A DNA stretch of 64,000 bases from an uncultured Clostridia bacterium (GCA_934271735.1 CAKQSB010000007.1:1-64000); one strand, 5' to 3'; shown: positions 32,930-41,348, counted from the first letter of the stretch. Numbers and translations are program-made. The notes: generated by a model from the sequence alone, not told the origin.

Positions 32930-33502
32930 TTATCTTCGGAATTTGACCGAGTCGTCGGTCATCTCGTCGATTAAAGCGAGCGATTCGACCCTGACTCCTT
33001 CTTTTCTTAATCTGTCCCCCGCTCCCTGGAAACCTTTCTCTATAGCTATAGCGCAGCCGATAACTTCGGCATTCGCCTGTTTTACTATATCGATAAGACC
33101 TTCGAGAGCTTTTCCGTTAGCAAGGAAATCGTCAACGATAAGAACCTTATCGCTTGAAGACATAACTTCTTTGCTTACTATAACGTCGTAAACTTTTTTA
33201 TGCGTAAAACTTTCTATTTTCGTGACGTACACGTCCCCCCGAATGTTCTTGGTTTCGCCTTTCTTCGCAAAAACCACGGGTACGCCCATCTTATAGCCCG
33301 CAAAAACCGCGATAGCTATTCCCGACGACTCCACGGTAAGGATTTTATTCACCCCCGCGCCTTCGTACAAGCGTGCGATTTCCTCGCCCATCTTCATCAG
33401 AAGATCAGTGTCGAGCTGATGATTGAGGAACGTTCCTACTTTAACGATATTTCCGGGATAAATCTTCCCTTCTTTTTCGATTCTCTCTTCCAAAATTCTC
33501 AT
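32930..33502 (-). CDS. xpt: Xanthine phosphoribosyltransferase
   Basis: 190 residues from the ATG at 33502, the standard length. Xpt converts xanthine (and guanine) plus PRPP to the nucleotide. The N-terminal MRILEERI and PGNIVKVGTFLNHQ segments and the PRPP-binding loop VLIVDDFLANGKA fit the family. An in-frame extension to 33619 would run through the riboswitch terminator and is rejected; an AGAGGAAG site lies about six bases before 33502. The guanine riboswitch at 33541-33682 controls it. Confidence 0.96.
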   Translation of the reverse strand: MRILEERIEKEGKIYPGNIVKVGTFLNHQLDTDLLMKMGEEIARLYEGAGVNKILTVESSGIAIAVFAGYKMGVPVVFAKKGETKNIRGDVYVTKIESFTHKKVYDVIVSKEVMSSSDKVLIVDDFLANGKALEGLIDIVKQANAEVIGCAIAIEKGFQGAGDRLRKEGVRVESLALIDEMTDDSVKFRR

Positions 33503-33540
33503 AGGACTTCCTCTTAAAGCAATAAACCGAAAAAACAAAA

Positions 33541-33564
33541 AAACAGGCTTATAAAAACCTGTTT
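33541..33564 (-). terminator. Riboswitch-controlled terminator upstream of xpt
   Basis: Stem AAACAGG/CCTGTTT with a ten-base loop; on the minus strand followed by a TTTTTGTTTTTT-like tract. A TATTGGCAA segment (33571-33563) that overlaps the base of this stem can instead pair with TTGCCAATA (33685-33677) of aptamer P1, giving mutually exclusive structures. Confidence 0.85.
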
Positions 33565-33615
33565 GCCAATAATAACCATTAACGCCGTAACAAAATAGTA
33601 ACGACGAAAAATGTT

Positions 33616-33682
33616 CCAATAGTCGCGACTTTTGCGGCGCGCGGTAGAAACGTCTGAACCATCATCTTCAAACCTATATTGG
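33616..33682 (-). ncRNA. Guanine (purine) riboswitch aptamer
   Basis: On the minus strand: P1 CCAATA/TATTGG; P2 TTTGAA/TTCAGA with an eight-base loop ending in GG; J2/3 GTTTCTACC; loop L3 starting CCGCAAA; then GACTAT before the P1 3' strand. The core residues equal to U22, U47, U51 and A52 are kept. The specificity base is C (GACTAT), which indicates guanine or xanthine rather than adenine. L2 GG and L3 CC can form the kissing contact. P3 is short and imperfect. Ligand binding stabilises P1 and so frees the terminator: an OFF switch. Confidence 0.93.
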
Positions 33683-33709
33683 CAACTCGTATTTGTTTTT
33701 TACGATCGA

Positions 33710-33738
33710 ATTATAACCCACATTTTTAACTTTGTCAA
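33710..33738 (-). promoter_or_regulatory. Promoter of the riboswitch-xpt operon
   Basis: Minus strand: consensus TTGACA (33738-33733), 17-base spacer, consensus TATAAT (33715-33710), about 28 bases before the aptamer. Confidence 0.88.
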
Positions 33739-33818
33739 ACGTTTTAACACGCTTTTTCTAATTTTTTTTTACGATTATTTTTTACCGATAAACCTTATAT
33801 ATAATAGGTAATTTTTAA

Positions 33819-33848
33819 TTGACACGAAGCTTAAAAAAATGCTAACAT
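33819..33848 (+). promoter_or_regulatory. Promoter of topB, start site at the ATG
   Basis: TTGACA (33819-33824), 18-base spacer, TAACAT (33843-33848). A start seven bases after the -10 falls on the A of the ATG at 33855. A second TATAAT (33800-33805) lacks a good -35 and would give a leader without a Shine-Dalgarno. Confidence 0.65.
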
Positions 33849-33854
33849 ATGCTT

Positions 33855-35930
33855 ATGATTGCAATTATTGCCGAAAAGCCGAGTCTTGCCAGGAATATTG
33901 TTTCGGGCATCGGCGAAATGAAAAAAAAGAACGGTTACTTCGAAAATTCCGATTATATCGTCACATGGGCATTCGGACATTTGTTTTCGCTATGCGATAT
34001 CGAAGACTACTCTCCCTCCGCCCCCGAAAGCAAAAAATGGACGCTCGACAATCTTCCTTGTTTCCCCGATAAGTTCCGTTTCAGATTAAAATACGGCGAC
34101 GACGGAAAACCGGACGAGGGCGTTAAAAAACAGTTCGAGACGATAAAAACCATTCTGAACCGAAACGACGTTGATAAAATCGTAAACGCGGGAGACTCGG
34201 ACAGAGAGGGCGAAATCATTGTCAGACTTTGCGTGTCCAACGCATTAAATTCCGAAAAACCTTTTTACAGATTGTGGCTTCCCGATCAGACTCCGCAGAC
34301 GGTAAGAAAAGCTCTTTCCGAAATGAAAGACGAAAAGGAATACGAGAACCTCGCGAACGAGGGTTTTTCGAGAACTTATATCGACTGGCTTTACGGCGTT
34401 AATCTCACGAGATACGCAAGCATAAAAACGGGTACGCTTTTAAGGGTCGGTCGGGTCATTATCCCGATTGTAAAGGCTATTTACGACAGAGATCTCGAAA
34501 TCGAAAACTTTAAACCCGATATTTATTACGCCCTTGTTTCAAAAGCGAAAACAAACGGCGAAGTTATCGAACTTGTTTCCAAATACAAATTCTCCTCGCA
34601 GGAAAAGGCAAAAGCCAAAAGATGCTGCGAAAGAATGAATATGCTGGACGCAATCGTAACCGATAAAAAATCCAAAAAGGAAATTCTTTTCCCCGGGAAA
34701 CTCTATTCTCTTTCCAAATTACAGAGTTTTCTGGGCAAAAAATACAAAATGCCGATGGAAAAGAGCCTTGCCATCGTGCAGAAACTTTACGAAAACGGTT
34801 ACGTAAGCTACCCGAGAACGAACTCCGAATATCTCGCGACCAACGAAAAAGACAAAATAAAACAGATAATCGCGGGCGTTAAAAAACTCGGATATCCGAT
34901 AGTTTTCAAGGACAAGAAAACCATTTTCGACGATAGTAAAATCGAATCGCACTCCGCGCTTACGCCGACATATAAAATCCCCGAAAAAAACGCCCTTTCG
35001 GAAGACGAATTTACCGTTTATTCTTCTATTTTAAGGCGTTTCGTAGCGGTTTTCTGCGAGGAAGAATGTTATGTGGAAAAATCCGAACTTACGATTTCTC
35101 TCGGCGGAAAAGAAGATTATTCGATAAAAGGCTCGATAATTTTAACCGAGGGGTGGACGAAATACGACGGAAGCGAACGCAAGGATAAAATCTTACCTAA
35201 ACTCGAAAAGGGCGACAAGGTGAACGTAGACTTTCACCCCGAAGAAAAACAGACCACTCCGCCTAAGCACTACACTATAGAAACGCTCAACAACTATCTT
35301 AAAAACCCGTTCAAGGACGAAAAAAACTCTTCCGACGAAAACGACGACGAAGATTATAAAGCGATTTTCAAAGGTCTCGAACTCGGTACGGAAGCTACGA
35401 GAACGGGAATTATCGACAATGCCAAAAAAAGCGGATATATTTCTCTTAAAAAAGACGTTTATTACATAGAAAACGGCGGGAAATTCCTTATCGAACAGCT
35501 TTCCGATATGAACATTTCCATGGATAAATACAAAACCAGCCAGCTCGGACAAGCTTTGAAAAAGGTTTATCACGGCGAAATTTCCGTTGAGGACAGCGTT
35601 AAAATGGCGGAAAACGAAATCGCCGAAGTTTTCTCCGCAGATAAAAATTCGGGGTCGGGTTTTTACGGCGACGAAATAGGCGTTTGCCCGAAATGCGGAA
35701 AAAAAGTCGTCAGAGGAAGGTATGCTTACGGCTGCACGAACACCGAGGAAAAATGCGATTTCAAAATAAACTTACGCATTTTAAACTGCGCCGTTTCAAA
35801 GGAACAAGCGGCTAAAATCCTTTCCGAAGGGAAAACCGACAAGCTCGATTTCGTTTCAAAATCGGGAAAGAAATTTACTGCCAGACTTGTTCTCGACAGC
35901 GACAAAAAAATCATATTTTCATTTTCATAA
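33855..35930 (+). CDS. topB: DNA topoisomerase III (type IA)
   Basis: 691 residues from the ATG at 33855; an ATG two codons earlier exists but the promoter overlaps it. The Toprim domain has IAEKPS at the start and GDSDREGE (113-120). The catalytic Tyr319 lies in the SYPRTNSEYL motif. The fold ends with a zinc ribbon (CPKCGKK ... YGCTN) near the C-terminus. The enzyme cuts and passes single DNA strands to resolve catenanes. It is monocistronic with a shared terminator at 35938. No Shine-Dalgarno sequence is present and the promoter places transcription start on the ATG, so the mRNA is probably leaderless. Confidence 0.93.
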   Translation: MIAIIAEKPSLARNIVSGIGEMKKKNGYFENSDYIVTWAFGHLFSLCDIEDYSPSAPESKKWTLDNLPCFPDKFRFRLKYGDDGKPDEGVKKQFETIKTILNRNDVDKIVNAGDSDREGEIIVRLCVSNALNSEKPFYRLWLPDQTPQTVRKALSEMKDEKEYENLANEGFSRTYIDWLYGVNLTRYASIKTGTLLRVGRVIIPIVKAIYDRDLEIENFKPDIYYALVSKAKTNGEVIELVSKYKFSSQEKAKAKRCCERMNMLDAIVTDKKSKKEILFPGKLYSLSKLQSFLGKKYKMPMEKSLAIVQKLYENGYVSYPRTNSEYLATNEKDKIKQIIAGVKKLGYPIVFKDKKTIFDDSKIESHSALTPTYKIPEKNALSEDEFTVYSSILRRFVAVFCEEECYVEKSELTISLGGKEDYSIKGSIILTEGWTKYDGSERKDKILPKLEKGDKVNVDFHPEEKQTTPPKHYTIETLNNYLKNPFKDEKNSSDENDDEDYKAIFKGLELGTEATRTGIIDNAKKSGYISLKKDVYYIENGGKFLIEQLSDMNISMDKYKTSQLGQALKKVYHGEISVEDSVKMAENEIAEVFSADKNSGSGFYGDEIGVCPKCGKKVVRGRYAYGCTNTEEKCDFKINLRILNCAVSKEQAAKILSEGKTDKLDFVSKSGKKFTARLVLDSDKKIIFSFS

Positions 35931-35937
35931 AACTTTA

Positions 35938-35966
35938 AAAAACCTCCGATTTTTCCGGAGGTTTTT
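35938..35966. terminator. Bidirectional terminator between topB and the ComEC-like gene
   Basis: Stem AAACCTCCG/CGGAGGTTT with A-rich and T-rich flanks on both sides, lying between two convergent genes. Confidence 0.9.
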
Positions 35967-35988
35967 AAATGTTTTACGTCTTATGAAA

Positions 35989-37206
35989 TCATGCCGCGTT
36001 AAGATCTTTCTTGAAATTTTCTATCTCGTCTTTATGTTTGGTCTCGTAAGCTTTAATCGTATCGCCGTCGTCCAAAAGCATAGTATCGTACGCGTCCGTT
36101 TGTTTTTCGAAAGTCATTTCGCCTTTCGAGTTTATCGTGAGAATAATCGTTCCCTGCAAATCCGTTCTGTATATTTTCGAGTTTGCATTTGTAAGATTAT
36201 TCAAAGTCGATTTAAGAGGATGAGCGTGCTTGTTGCTCAGTCCGCAGGAAATAACCGAGTATTCCGGCTTAACGAGTTTAAGAAATTCCTCGGACGTCGA
36301 CGAATCGCTGCCGTGATGAGCGACCTTTAAAACATCGCAATCGACCTTATACGAAAGATTGATAAACTCTCTGATAAAGCTTTGCTCCGCGCCTTTCTTG
36401 CCTGTTTCGTATTCGATATCGCCCGTAAACAAAACTTTGCGGTTTGCGTACTCGAGCATAATGACCGCCGAAAAATCGTTCGGCGTGGTAAAATAACCGT
36501 ACCCGTTCAAAGTAGCCGCGTACGGCATTTCGAAATCTACCGTATACTCGTATTCTTCTTTATTTTTATCGTAAAACCTGTTTGTAAAATCGGAATCGTC
36601 CTTGAAAAATTCCCAAGGCGTCTTTTCGTCGTAAATACTCTTTATGTATTCGTAATAAATATTGCTCGAATTTTTAATCTTTCTGCCGTCGTTCAACCCG
36701 TCCGGAAGACTTGACGCTTGTTTGTTTTCCGAATACACATACGGACGATAAGATTTCAGAATGTCGTACTCCTTGTAAACATATGACATAAGCCCGATAT
36801 GATCGCTGTCCGGATGAGTCGCTACGCAATAATCGATTTTAACCTTTTCGCCTTTACCGTTTGTAAGGTGCTTATCTATAACCTTCTTTCCGTCGTTCCT
36901 TTTATCTCCCGTATCGATAAGCATATTTTTACCGTCGGGAAGCTCGATATAAATACAATCGCCTTGCCCGATATCGAGGAAATAAATTTTAAGATCTCTG
37001 ATATCGTCGATATCGGAATAAGAAACCGAAGTCGAGGCAGAATCGGATTCGGATGCGCTTTCTTTTTGCAGAAAACCGAAATCGAATTTGTAGCCGTTCG
37101 AAACATAGAAAACGGCAAGAACGATCGCTATAATTATAACCAGAGTTATAAAATAAATCCAGAATTGCTTTTTATTTTGTTTCTTTCCTTTTTGTTTTTT
37201 CGCCAT
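35989..37206 (-). CDS. Membrane-anchored ComEC/Rec2-like metallo-hydrolase
   Basis: 405 residues. One N-terminal membrane helix (about 14-31) is followed by a Ser-rich linker (about 42-62) and a metallo-beta-lactamase domain. The LDIGQGD start, the ATHPDSDHIG metal motif (HxDxDH) and the later VAHHGSDSST motif match the C-terminal hydrolase domain of the DNA-uptake protein ComEC. Here it stands alone without the channel helices, so it acts outside the cell membrane. Substrate (perhaps DNA or lipid-linked phosphodiester) is unknown. It follows the RlmI-like gene by 25 bases and ends the operon. Confidence 0.85.
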   Translation of the reverse strand: MAKKQKGKKQNKKQFWIYFITLVIIIAIVLAVFYVSNGYKFDFGFLQKESASESDSASTSVSYSDIDDIRDLKIYFLDIGQGDCIYIELPDGKNMLIDTGDKRNDGKKVIDKHLTNGKGEKVKIDYCVATHPDSDHIGLMSYVYKEYDILKSYRPYVYSENKQASSLPDGLNDGRKIKNSSNIYYEYIKSIYDEKTPWEFFKDDSDFTNRFYDKNKEEYEYTVDFEMPYAATLNGYGYFTTPNDFSAVIMLEYANRKVLFTGDIEYETGKKGAEQSFIREFINLSYKVDCDVLKVAHHGSDSSTSEEFLKLVKPEYSVISCGLSNKHAHPLKSTLNNLTNANSKIYRTDLQGTIILTINSKGEMTFEKQTDAYDTMLLDDGDTIKAYETKHKDEIENFKKDLNAA

Positions 37207-37231
37207 ATAAAATTGTTCCTGTTTCAGTATA

Positions 37232-38398
37232 TTATATAACCTTTATTACCGCAACTTTGAGATATAAACTTTCGTCGTAACCGATAAAAGTCGCGTGGTC
37301 CTTGTTCTGCATTCTCAGTTCCACGAGTTTTGCCATAACTCCGCTTTCCAGAACGCTTTCTTTAACCATCTGCAAAAACAAATTGAGCGTTAAGTGCTGC
37401 GAGCAGCTGCAAGTGACAAGATATCCGCCTTTTTCTACAAGCTTAAGTCCGTTTATATTAACGTCCTTATAGCCTTTATAACCTTCCTTTACCGTATCGG
37501 AAGACTTCGTAAAAGCCGGCGGATCGAGAACAACCACGCCGAATTTGCGTTTTTCTTTTCTGTATTCTCTTAATTTTTCGAAAACGTCCGCCGTTTCGGT
37601 TTTTATTTCGAGACTGTTCAAATCGGCGTTTTCTTTAACCAGATCGATAGCCTTTTGGCTTATATCGACAGCCGTAACTTCACTCGCGCCGTACTTCTTC
37701 GCGCAAAGCGAAAATCCGCCTTCGTTACAGAAACAATCGAGAACCGTTTTGCCTTTGACGTAATGTTTTAAGTCGTCTCTGTTTTCTTTCTGATCGAGGA
37801 AATATCCCGTTTTCTGCCCGTTTTCGAGATCCACGATCATTTTCAAACCGTTCTCGACAATCGTTACTCTCGGGTCGAAATCGCCGTAAATAATCCCTTT
37901 ACGCTCCTCCAAACCCTCTTTAAGTCTCACGGCAACGTCGCTTCTCTCGTAAATTCCTTTAGGAGAGAAAATTTCGATGAGAAGTCGGATAAGCATATCC
38001 CTTATGACTTCTACTCCGAGCGACAAAAACTGCACGGAGAGATAATCTCCGTACTTATCGACGATAAACCCCGGGATTAAGTCGGACTCGGCGAACACGG
38101 CGCGATAATTATCGTCGTAACCGAGTTCCTGCCTGAATTTCACGGCTTCGATTATTCTTTTCCGATAAAACTCCTCGTCTATAACTTCTTGTTTTCTCGT
38201 AAGCATTCTGACGATTATTTTGGAATGGTGATTTATCGTTCCGAGCCCGATAAACCTTCCGTCCGCTCCGCGGACTTCGGCAACCGAACCTTGTTTGTCT
38301 CTGCCCTCGATTTTCCATACTTCGTTGGCAAAAATCCACGGATAGCCGCTTAAAATTTTCTTTTCTTCGTTTTTCTTAAGATATACTACGTACATATC
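37232..38398 (-). CDS. RlmI-like class I rRNA (cytosine-5) methyltransferase
   Basis: 388 residues from ATG 38398. An N-terminal PUA-like domain (GYPWIFANEV) is followed by a SAM-binding Rossmann fold (VLDCFCNEGGFSLCA) and the catalytic motif VVLDPPAFTKS with a later TCSCSQHLT cysteine motif; these fit the RlmI/YccW family that makes m5C in 23S rRNA. The target base is inferred. A TTG at 38419 with AAAGG five bases upstream is an alternative start, but the ATG matches family N-termini better. The ATG is next to the sdaA stop (TGATATG). Confidence 0.88.
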   Translation of the reverse strand, partial: DMYVVYLKKNEEKKILSGYPWIFANEVWKIEGRDKQGSVAEVRGADGRFIGLGTINHHSKIIVRMLTRKQEVIDEEFYRKRIIEAVKFRQELGYDDNYRAVFAESDLIPGFIVDKYGDYLSVQFLSLGVEVIRDMLIRLLIEIFSPKGIYERSDVAVRLKEGLEERKGIIYGDFDPRVTIVENGLKMIVDLENGQKTGYFLDQKENRDDLKHYVKGKTVLDCFCNEGGFSLCAKKYGASEVTAVDISQKAIDLVKENADLNSLEIKTETADVFEKLREYRKEKRKFGVVVLDPPAFTKSSDTVKEGYKGYKDVNINGLKLVEKGGYLVTCSCSQHLTLNLFLQMVKESVLESGVMAKLVELRMQNKDHATFIGYDESLYLKVAVIKVI

Positions 38399-39596
38399 AT
38401 TTTTTATATAATTTCGCAAGTCCGCCTTTTGCGGTTTCTCTGTATTTGTTACCTAAATCTCTGCCCGTTTCGTACATCGTCCTCACGGCGTCGTCGAATG
38501 AAATTTTTCTGCTGCCCGTTATAAACATCGGGAGCGTTACCTCGTTAAGCGCGCGGAGAGCCGCGACGGCGTTTCTTTCAATGCACGGAATCTGTACAAG
38601 TCCGCAGATAGGGTCGCAGGTAAGCCCGAGGTGATGCTCGATTGCTATTTCCGCGGCGTATTCTATCTGGTCGAGATTCATTCCGTAAAGCTCGGCGACT
38701 GCCGCGGAAGCCATTGCGCACGCAACGCCGATTTCCGCCTGACAACCGCATTCCGCGCCGCTTATCGACGCGTTCGTTTTAACGAGATTGCCGATAATTC
38801 CCGCGCAGGCGAGTGCCTTTAAAATTTCCCTTTCGGGAACTTCGTTTTTCTGTTCGAGGTAAAACAAAACCGCAGGCAAAACTCCGCACGAGCCGCAAGT
38901 GGGCGCGGTTACGACCGTTCCGCCCGAAGCGTTTGTTTCGGAGCATGCAAAAGCATATGCGCATACGATTCTGTTCTGCTTTGCTATCGACGATTCGTTA
39001 AGCGCGTACTGCTCGAAAAGCGTTTTCGCTTTTCTTTCGGTTTTAAGCTCGCCCGGAAGAACTCCGCTTGCCGAAAGTCCCGTTTTTATGCAATTTTTCA
39101 TCGCTTCCCAAATTTCTTTAAGATAGGAAAAAAAATCGCCGTCCTCGAATATTTCGGCGTATTCCCAAAGCTTCAGATTGTTCTGTTCGCAAAATGTTTT
39201 TATTTCGTCGAAGCTTCCGTGCGGATAAACGTTCTTTTCCTCGAACGGTTTCCCGTTCTCGGTTTCGATTGCTCCGCCCCCTACGCTGTAAAAAATCTCT
39301 TCTCCGATTTGTTCTCCGCTTTTGAAGGCTCGGAACATCATTTTGTTGGGATGACGGAAATCGCCCTCGGTTTCGCCGAAAATAATTTCCGTCATATCGC
39401 CGCCGAGCGTTTCGGAAATAACCTTATCGGTGAGATGTCCTTTACCCGTTGCCGAAAGCGAACCGTATAACGTCACTTCGAACCTGTCCGCCAGAGGGTA
39501 TTCCGATTTAAAAATTTTAGATGCTTTTTCCGGTCCCATCGTGTGCGAACTCGAAGGACCTCTGCCTATTTTATATAGATATCTTAATGATTTCAT
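38397..39596 (-). CDS. sdaA: L-serine ammonia-lyase (iron-sulfur L-serine dehydratase)
   Basis: 399 residues, single-chain form. It converts L-serine to pyruvate and ammonia. The GPSSSHTMGP substrate motif is near residues 13-22 (N-terminal beta domain). Alpha-domain cluster cysteines are in PTCGSCG, AECGCQAE and LTCDPICGLVQIPC. The ATG at 39596 overlaps the previous stop codon by ATGA; the longer frame to 39662 would sit inside the previous gene and is rejected. It fits a fermentative lifestyle in which serine feeds pyruvate. Confidence 0.94.
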   Translation of the reverse strand: MKSLRYLYKIGRGPSSSHTMGPEKASKIFKSEYPLADRFEVTLYGSLSATGKGHLTDKVISETLGGDMTEIIFGETEGDFRHPNKMMFRAFKSGEQIGEEIFYSVGGGAIETENGKPFEEKNVYPHGSFDEIKTFCEQNNLKLWEYAEIFEDGDFFSYLKEIWEAMKNCIKTGLSASGVLPGELKTERKAKTLFEQYALNESSIAKQNRIVCAYAFACSETNASGGTVVTAPTCGSCGVLPAVLFYLEQKNEVPEREILKALACAGIIGNLVKTNASISGAECGCQAEIGVACAMASAAVAELYGMNLDQIEYAAEIAIEHHLGLTCDPICGLVQIPCIERNAVAALRALNEVTLPMFITGSRKISFDDAVRTMYETGRDLGNKYRETAKGGLAKLYKK

Positions 39597-40045
39597 AGCA
39601 ACTTTTTCTCTTTCAGTTCTTTCTCGAGCATATCGGCTGCATATCTGCAAAGTTCCGCGCAAGGGCGCTTCTTCTTATATTCCGCCGTTCTTTCGGACGG
39701 ATTTTCCGAAGATAATTTTACGGTTTCGCCGAGAAGTTCTCTGCAAACGATCGAACCGTTATCGGCTTTGAACTGTTCTCCGAGTTTTCTTATAAGAGCG
39801 TAATGCTCGGCTTTGGAAATTCCGTTTTCGCCGTCGAATCCGCAAAGCAATCCTAAAACGATGCAGATTCCGGAAAACGTTCCGCAAACCTCGCGCATTC
39901 TGCCGAATCCACCGCCGAACGACGAAGCGATTTTCACCGTATCGTCCTGTTTTTCGGGGAACAAATCGCCGAACGCGAGAACAACCGCCTGAGCGCAGTT
40001 ATACCCCTCGTTGAAATACGAAAAAGCCTTATCTCCTCTTGACAT
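39593..40045 (-). CDS. C_GCAxxG_C_C family redox-type protein
   Basis: 150 residues from the ATG at 40045, preceded by AAAGG at eight bases. The family signature is visible: NCAQAV near residue 17, CGTFSG then the following C/G region (LLCGFDG) and a late cysteine pair (PCAELC). Members are small, probably cysteine-based redox proteins of unknown detailed function; some are predicted membrane-associated. It is first in the operon with sdaA (four-base overlap), so it may serve serine dehydratase or its iron-sulfur cluster, which is inference. Confidence 0.85.
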   Translation of the reverse strand: MSRGDKAFSYFNEGYNCAQAVVLAFGDLFPEKQDDTVKIASSFGGGFGRMREVCGTFSGICIVLGLLCGFDGENGISKAEHYALIRKLGEQFKADNGSIVCRELLGETVKLSSENPSERTAEYKKKRPCAELCRYAADMLEKELKEKKLL

Positions 40046-40060
40046 ATCGATTACCTTTTG

Positions 40061-40089
40061 TTGACTTAGTCCTTTATTTGTGATAGAAT
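40061..40089 (+). promoter_or_regulatory. Promoter of the unknown gene at 40097, start site at the ATG
   Basis: TTGACT (40061-40066), exact 17-base spacer, TAGAAT (40084-40089). Seven bases separate the -10 from the ATG at 40097, so transcription should start on or next to the A of the ATG. Confidence 0.8.
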
Positions 40090-40096
40090 ATTGTTT

Positions 40097-41278
40097 ATGG
40101 ATAAATTGCTTTTTAACGACCGCCTTACGATAAAAACTTACGAGGACGGCAATATAAAAGAATATTCTTCGGACTTCCATTCAAACTACATCGAATCGGC
40201 AAGAAAAGCCGCGAAAAACAGCGAATGGAAAACCAAAGGCGCGGGCGCGAGATTTATGCGCGAAGGAATGGACGAAGACGCGTACGACGAAAAAAGCGAC
40301 GTTTCTTATTTCAATTCTCTCGAGTTTTTCGCCTCTCCGGACGAAATAATCTATTCCGTAACCGTAAACGAGCTTTCGGGCGTAATGAAAAAAGACCTTA
40401 CCGCCGATAAAGACAGCGAAAGCCACGTTATTCACTCCCGCGAAGATATGTTCTGCGGGGCATGCCCGAATAAGACAAACGATAAATTCGTAACGTGCAT
40501 AAAAACAGGCTATGAAAATTCGCATCTTGCCGTTTACGATTTGAAAACGGACGATTATATGACGCTTACCGACGGCGACAGCTGCGATTTCGACGCGGAA
40601 TTTTCCCGCAAAAACGACTTGCTCGTTTATTTCGCAAGCAAAGGCGTTGGAAGAAGCAGTGACGGCGAATTCGTTAAATTCTCCCGTTCGTCGATTTTAT
40701 CTTACGATTTCTTTACGGGAGACATCGAAGAAATTCTTTCCGATCCCGTTAAATCTCTGACTAAACCGAAAGACGACGAGAACGGAAATTTCTATTACAT
40801 AACCCGCGCTGAGGATAAAGAATATAAAATCGGGTTTTTCAGATTGCTCCTCGACATAATTCTAATCCCGTGGAAAATTCTTAAAGCTCTTTACTATTTC
40901 GCCGAACTCTTCACCACGATGTTCACGGGCAAAGGTTTCACCGAAAAATCGGGAAATCCCGCGAAAACAATGAAGAAATCGCAAGGTATGATCGTAATCG
41001 ACGACAACCTCATAAACGCCGACGAAGAATACAAGAAAAATCTTCGCCATAAGGACAACTTAGCGGGCGTTGCGCCGTGGTCGTGGCAACTTGTGAAACG
41101 CTTTGCCGGCGGCGAAACGACAACCCTTGCTAACGGCGTTATCGATTATTGTCTGCTTTCCGACGGCTCCGTTGCTTACACAAACGGCAAGCATATAGTC
41201 ATAATTTCTTCCGACGGCAAAAAAACAAAAATCGCCGATACAGACCTCTGCACAAGAATTTCCTGTTTTAAAAAATAA
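40097..41278 (+). CDS. Unknown protein, propeller-like repeats with a hydrophobic insert
   Basis: 393 residues from ATG 40097; I do not recognise the family. Several stretches have the short strand pattern of propeller repeats (HLAVYDLKTDDYMTL, SILSYDFFTGDIEEIL, SVAYTNGKHIVIISSDGKK). A hydrophobic segment (about 257-285, GFFRLLLDIILIPWKILKALYYFAELF) interrupts them and may bind the membrane. There is no signal peptide, so it is probably cytoplasmic or on the inner face. It has no Shine-Dalgarno sequence and a promoter that makes a leaderless mRNA. It is divergent from the C_GCAxxG-sdaA operon, 51 bases away. Confidence 0.7.
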   Translation: MDKLLFNDRLTIKTYEDGNIKEYSSDFHSNYIESARKAAKNSEWKTKGAGARFMREGMDEDAYDEKSDVSYFNSLEFFASPDEIIYSVTVNELSGVMKKDLTADKDSESHVIHSREDMFCGACPNKTNDKFVTCIKTGYENSHLAVYDLKTDDYMTLTDGDSCDFDAEFSRKNDLLVYFASKGVGRSSDGEFVKFSRSSILSYDFFTGDIEEILSDPVKSLTKPKDDENGNFYYITRAEDKEYKIGFFRLLLDIILIPWKILKALYYFAELFTTMFTGKGFTEKSGNPAKTMKKSQGMIVIDDNLINADEEYKKNLRHKDNLAGVAPWSWQLVKRFAGGETTTLANGVIDYCLLSDGSVAYTNGKHIVIISSDGKKTKIADTDLCTRISCFKK

Positions 41279-41298
41279 GCCTGAAACGCTTTTATTTT

Positions 41299-41335
41299 AC
41301 TTGCGCCTTTCCCGACTAACGGAAAAGGCGCAAGT
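41299..41335. terminator. Bidirectional terminator between the unknown gene and recA
   Basis: Twelve-pair stem ACTTGCGCCTTT/AAAGGCGCAAGT, T-rich on the plus-strand side (TATTTATCTTTTTT), lying between convergent genes. Confidence 0.85.
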
Positions 41336-41348
41336 TATTTATCTTTTT

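Noticed and set aside
33503..33619. Upstream extension of xpt to 33619
   Set aside because: Would run through the riboswitch terminator and aptamer end; the ATG at 33502 has a ribosome binding site and gives the standard length.
38399..38419. TTG start for the RlmI-like gene at 38419
   Set aside because: Possible (AAAGG upstream) but the ATG at 38398 fits family N-termini better; kept as an alternative in the entry.
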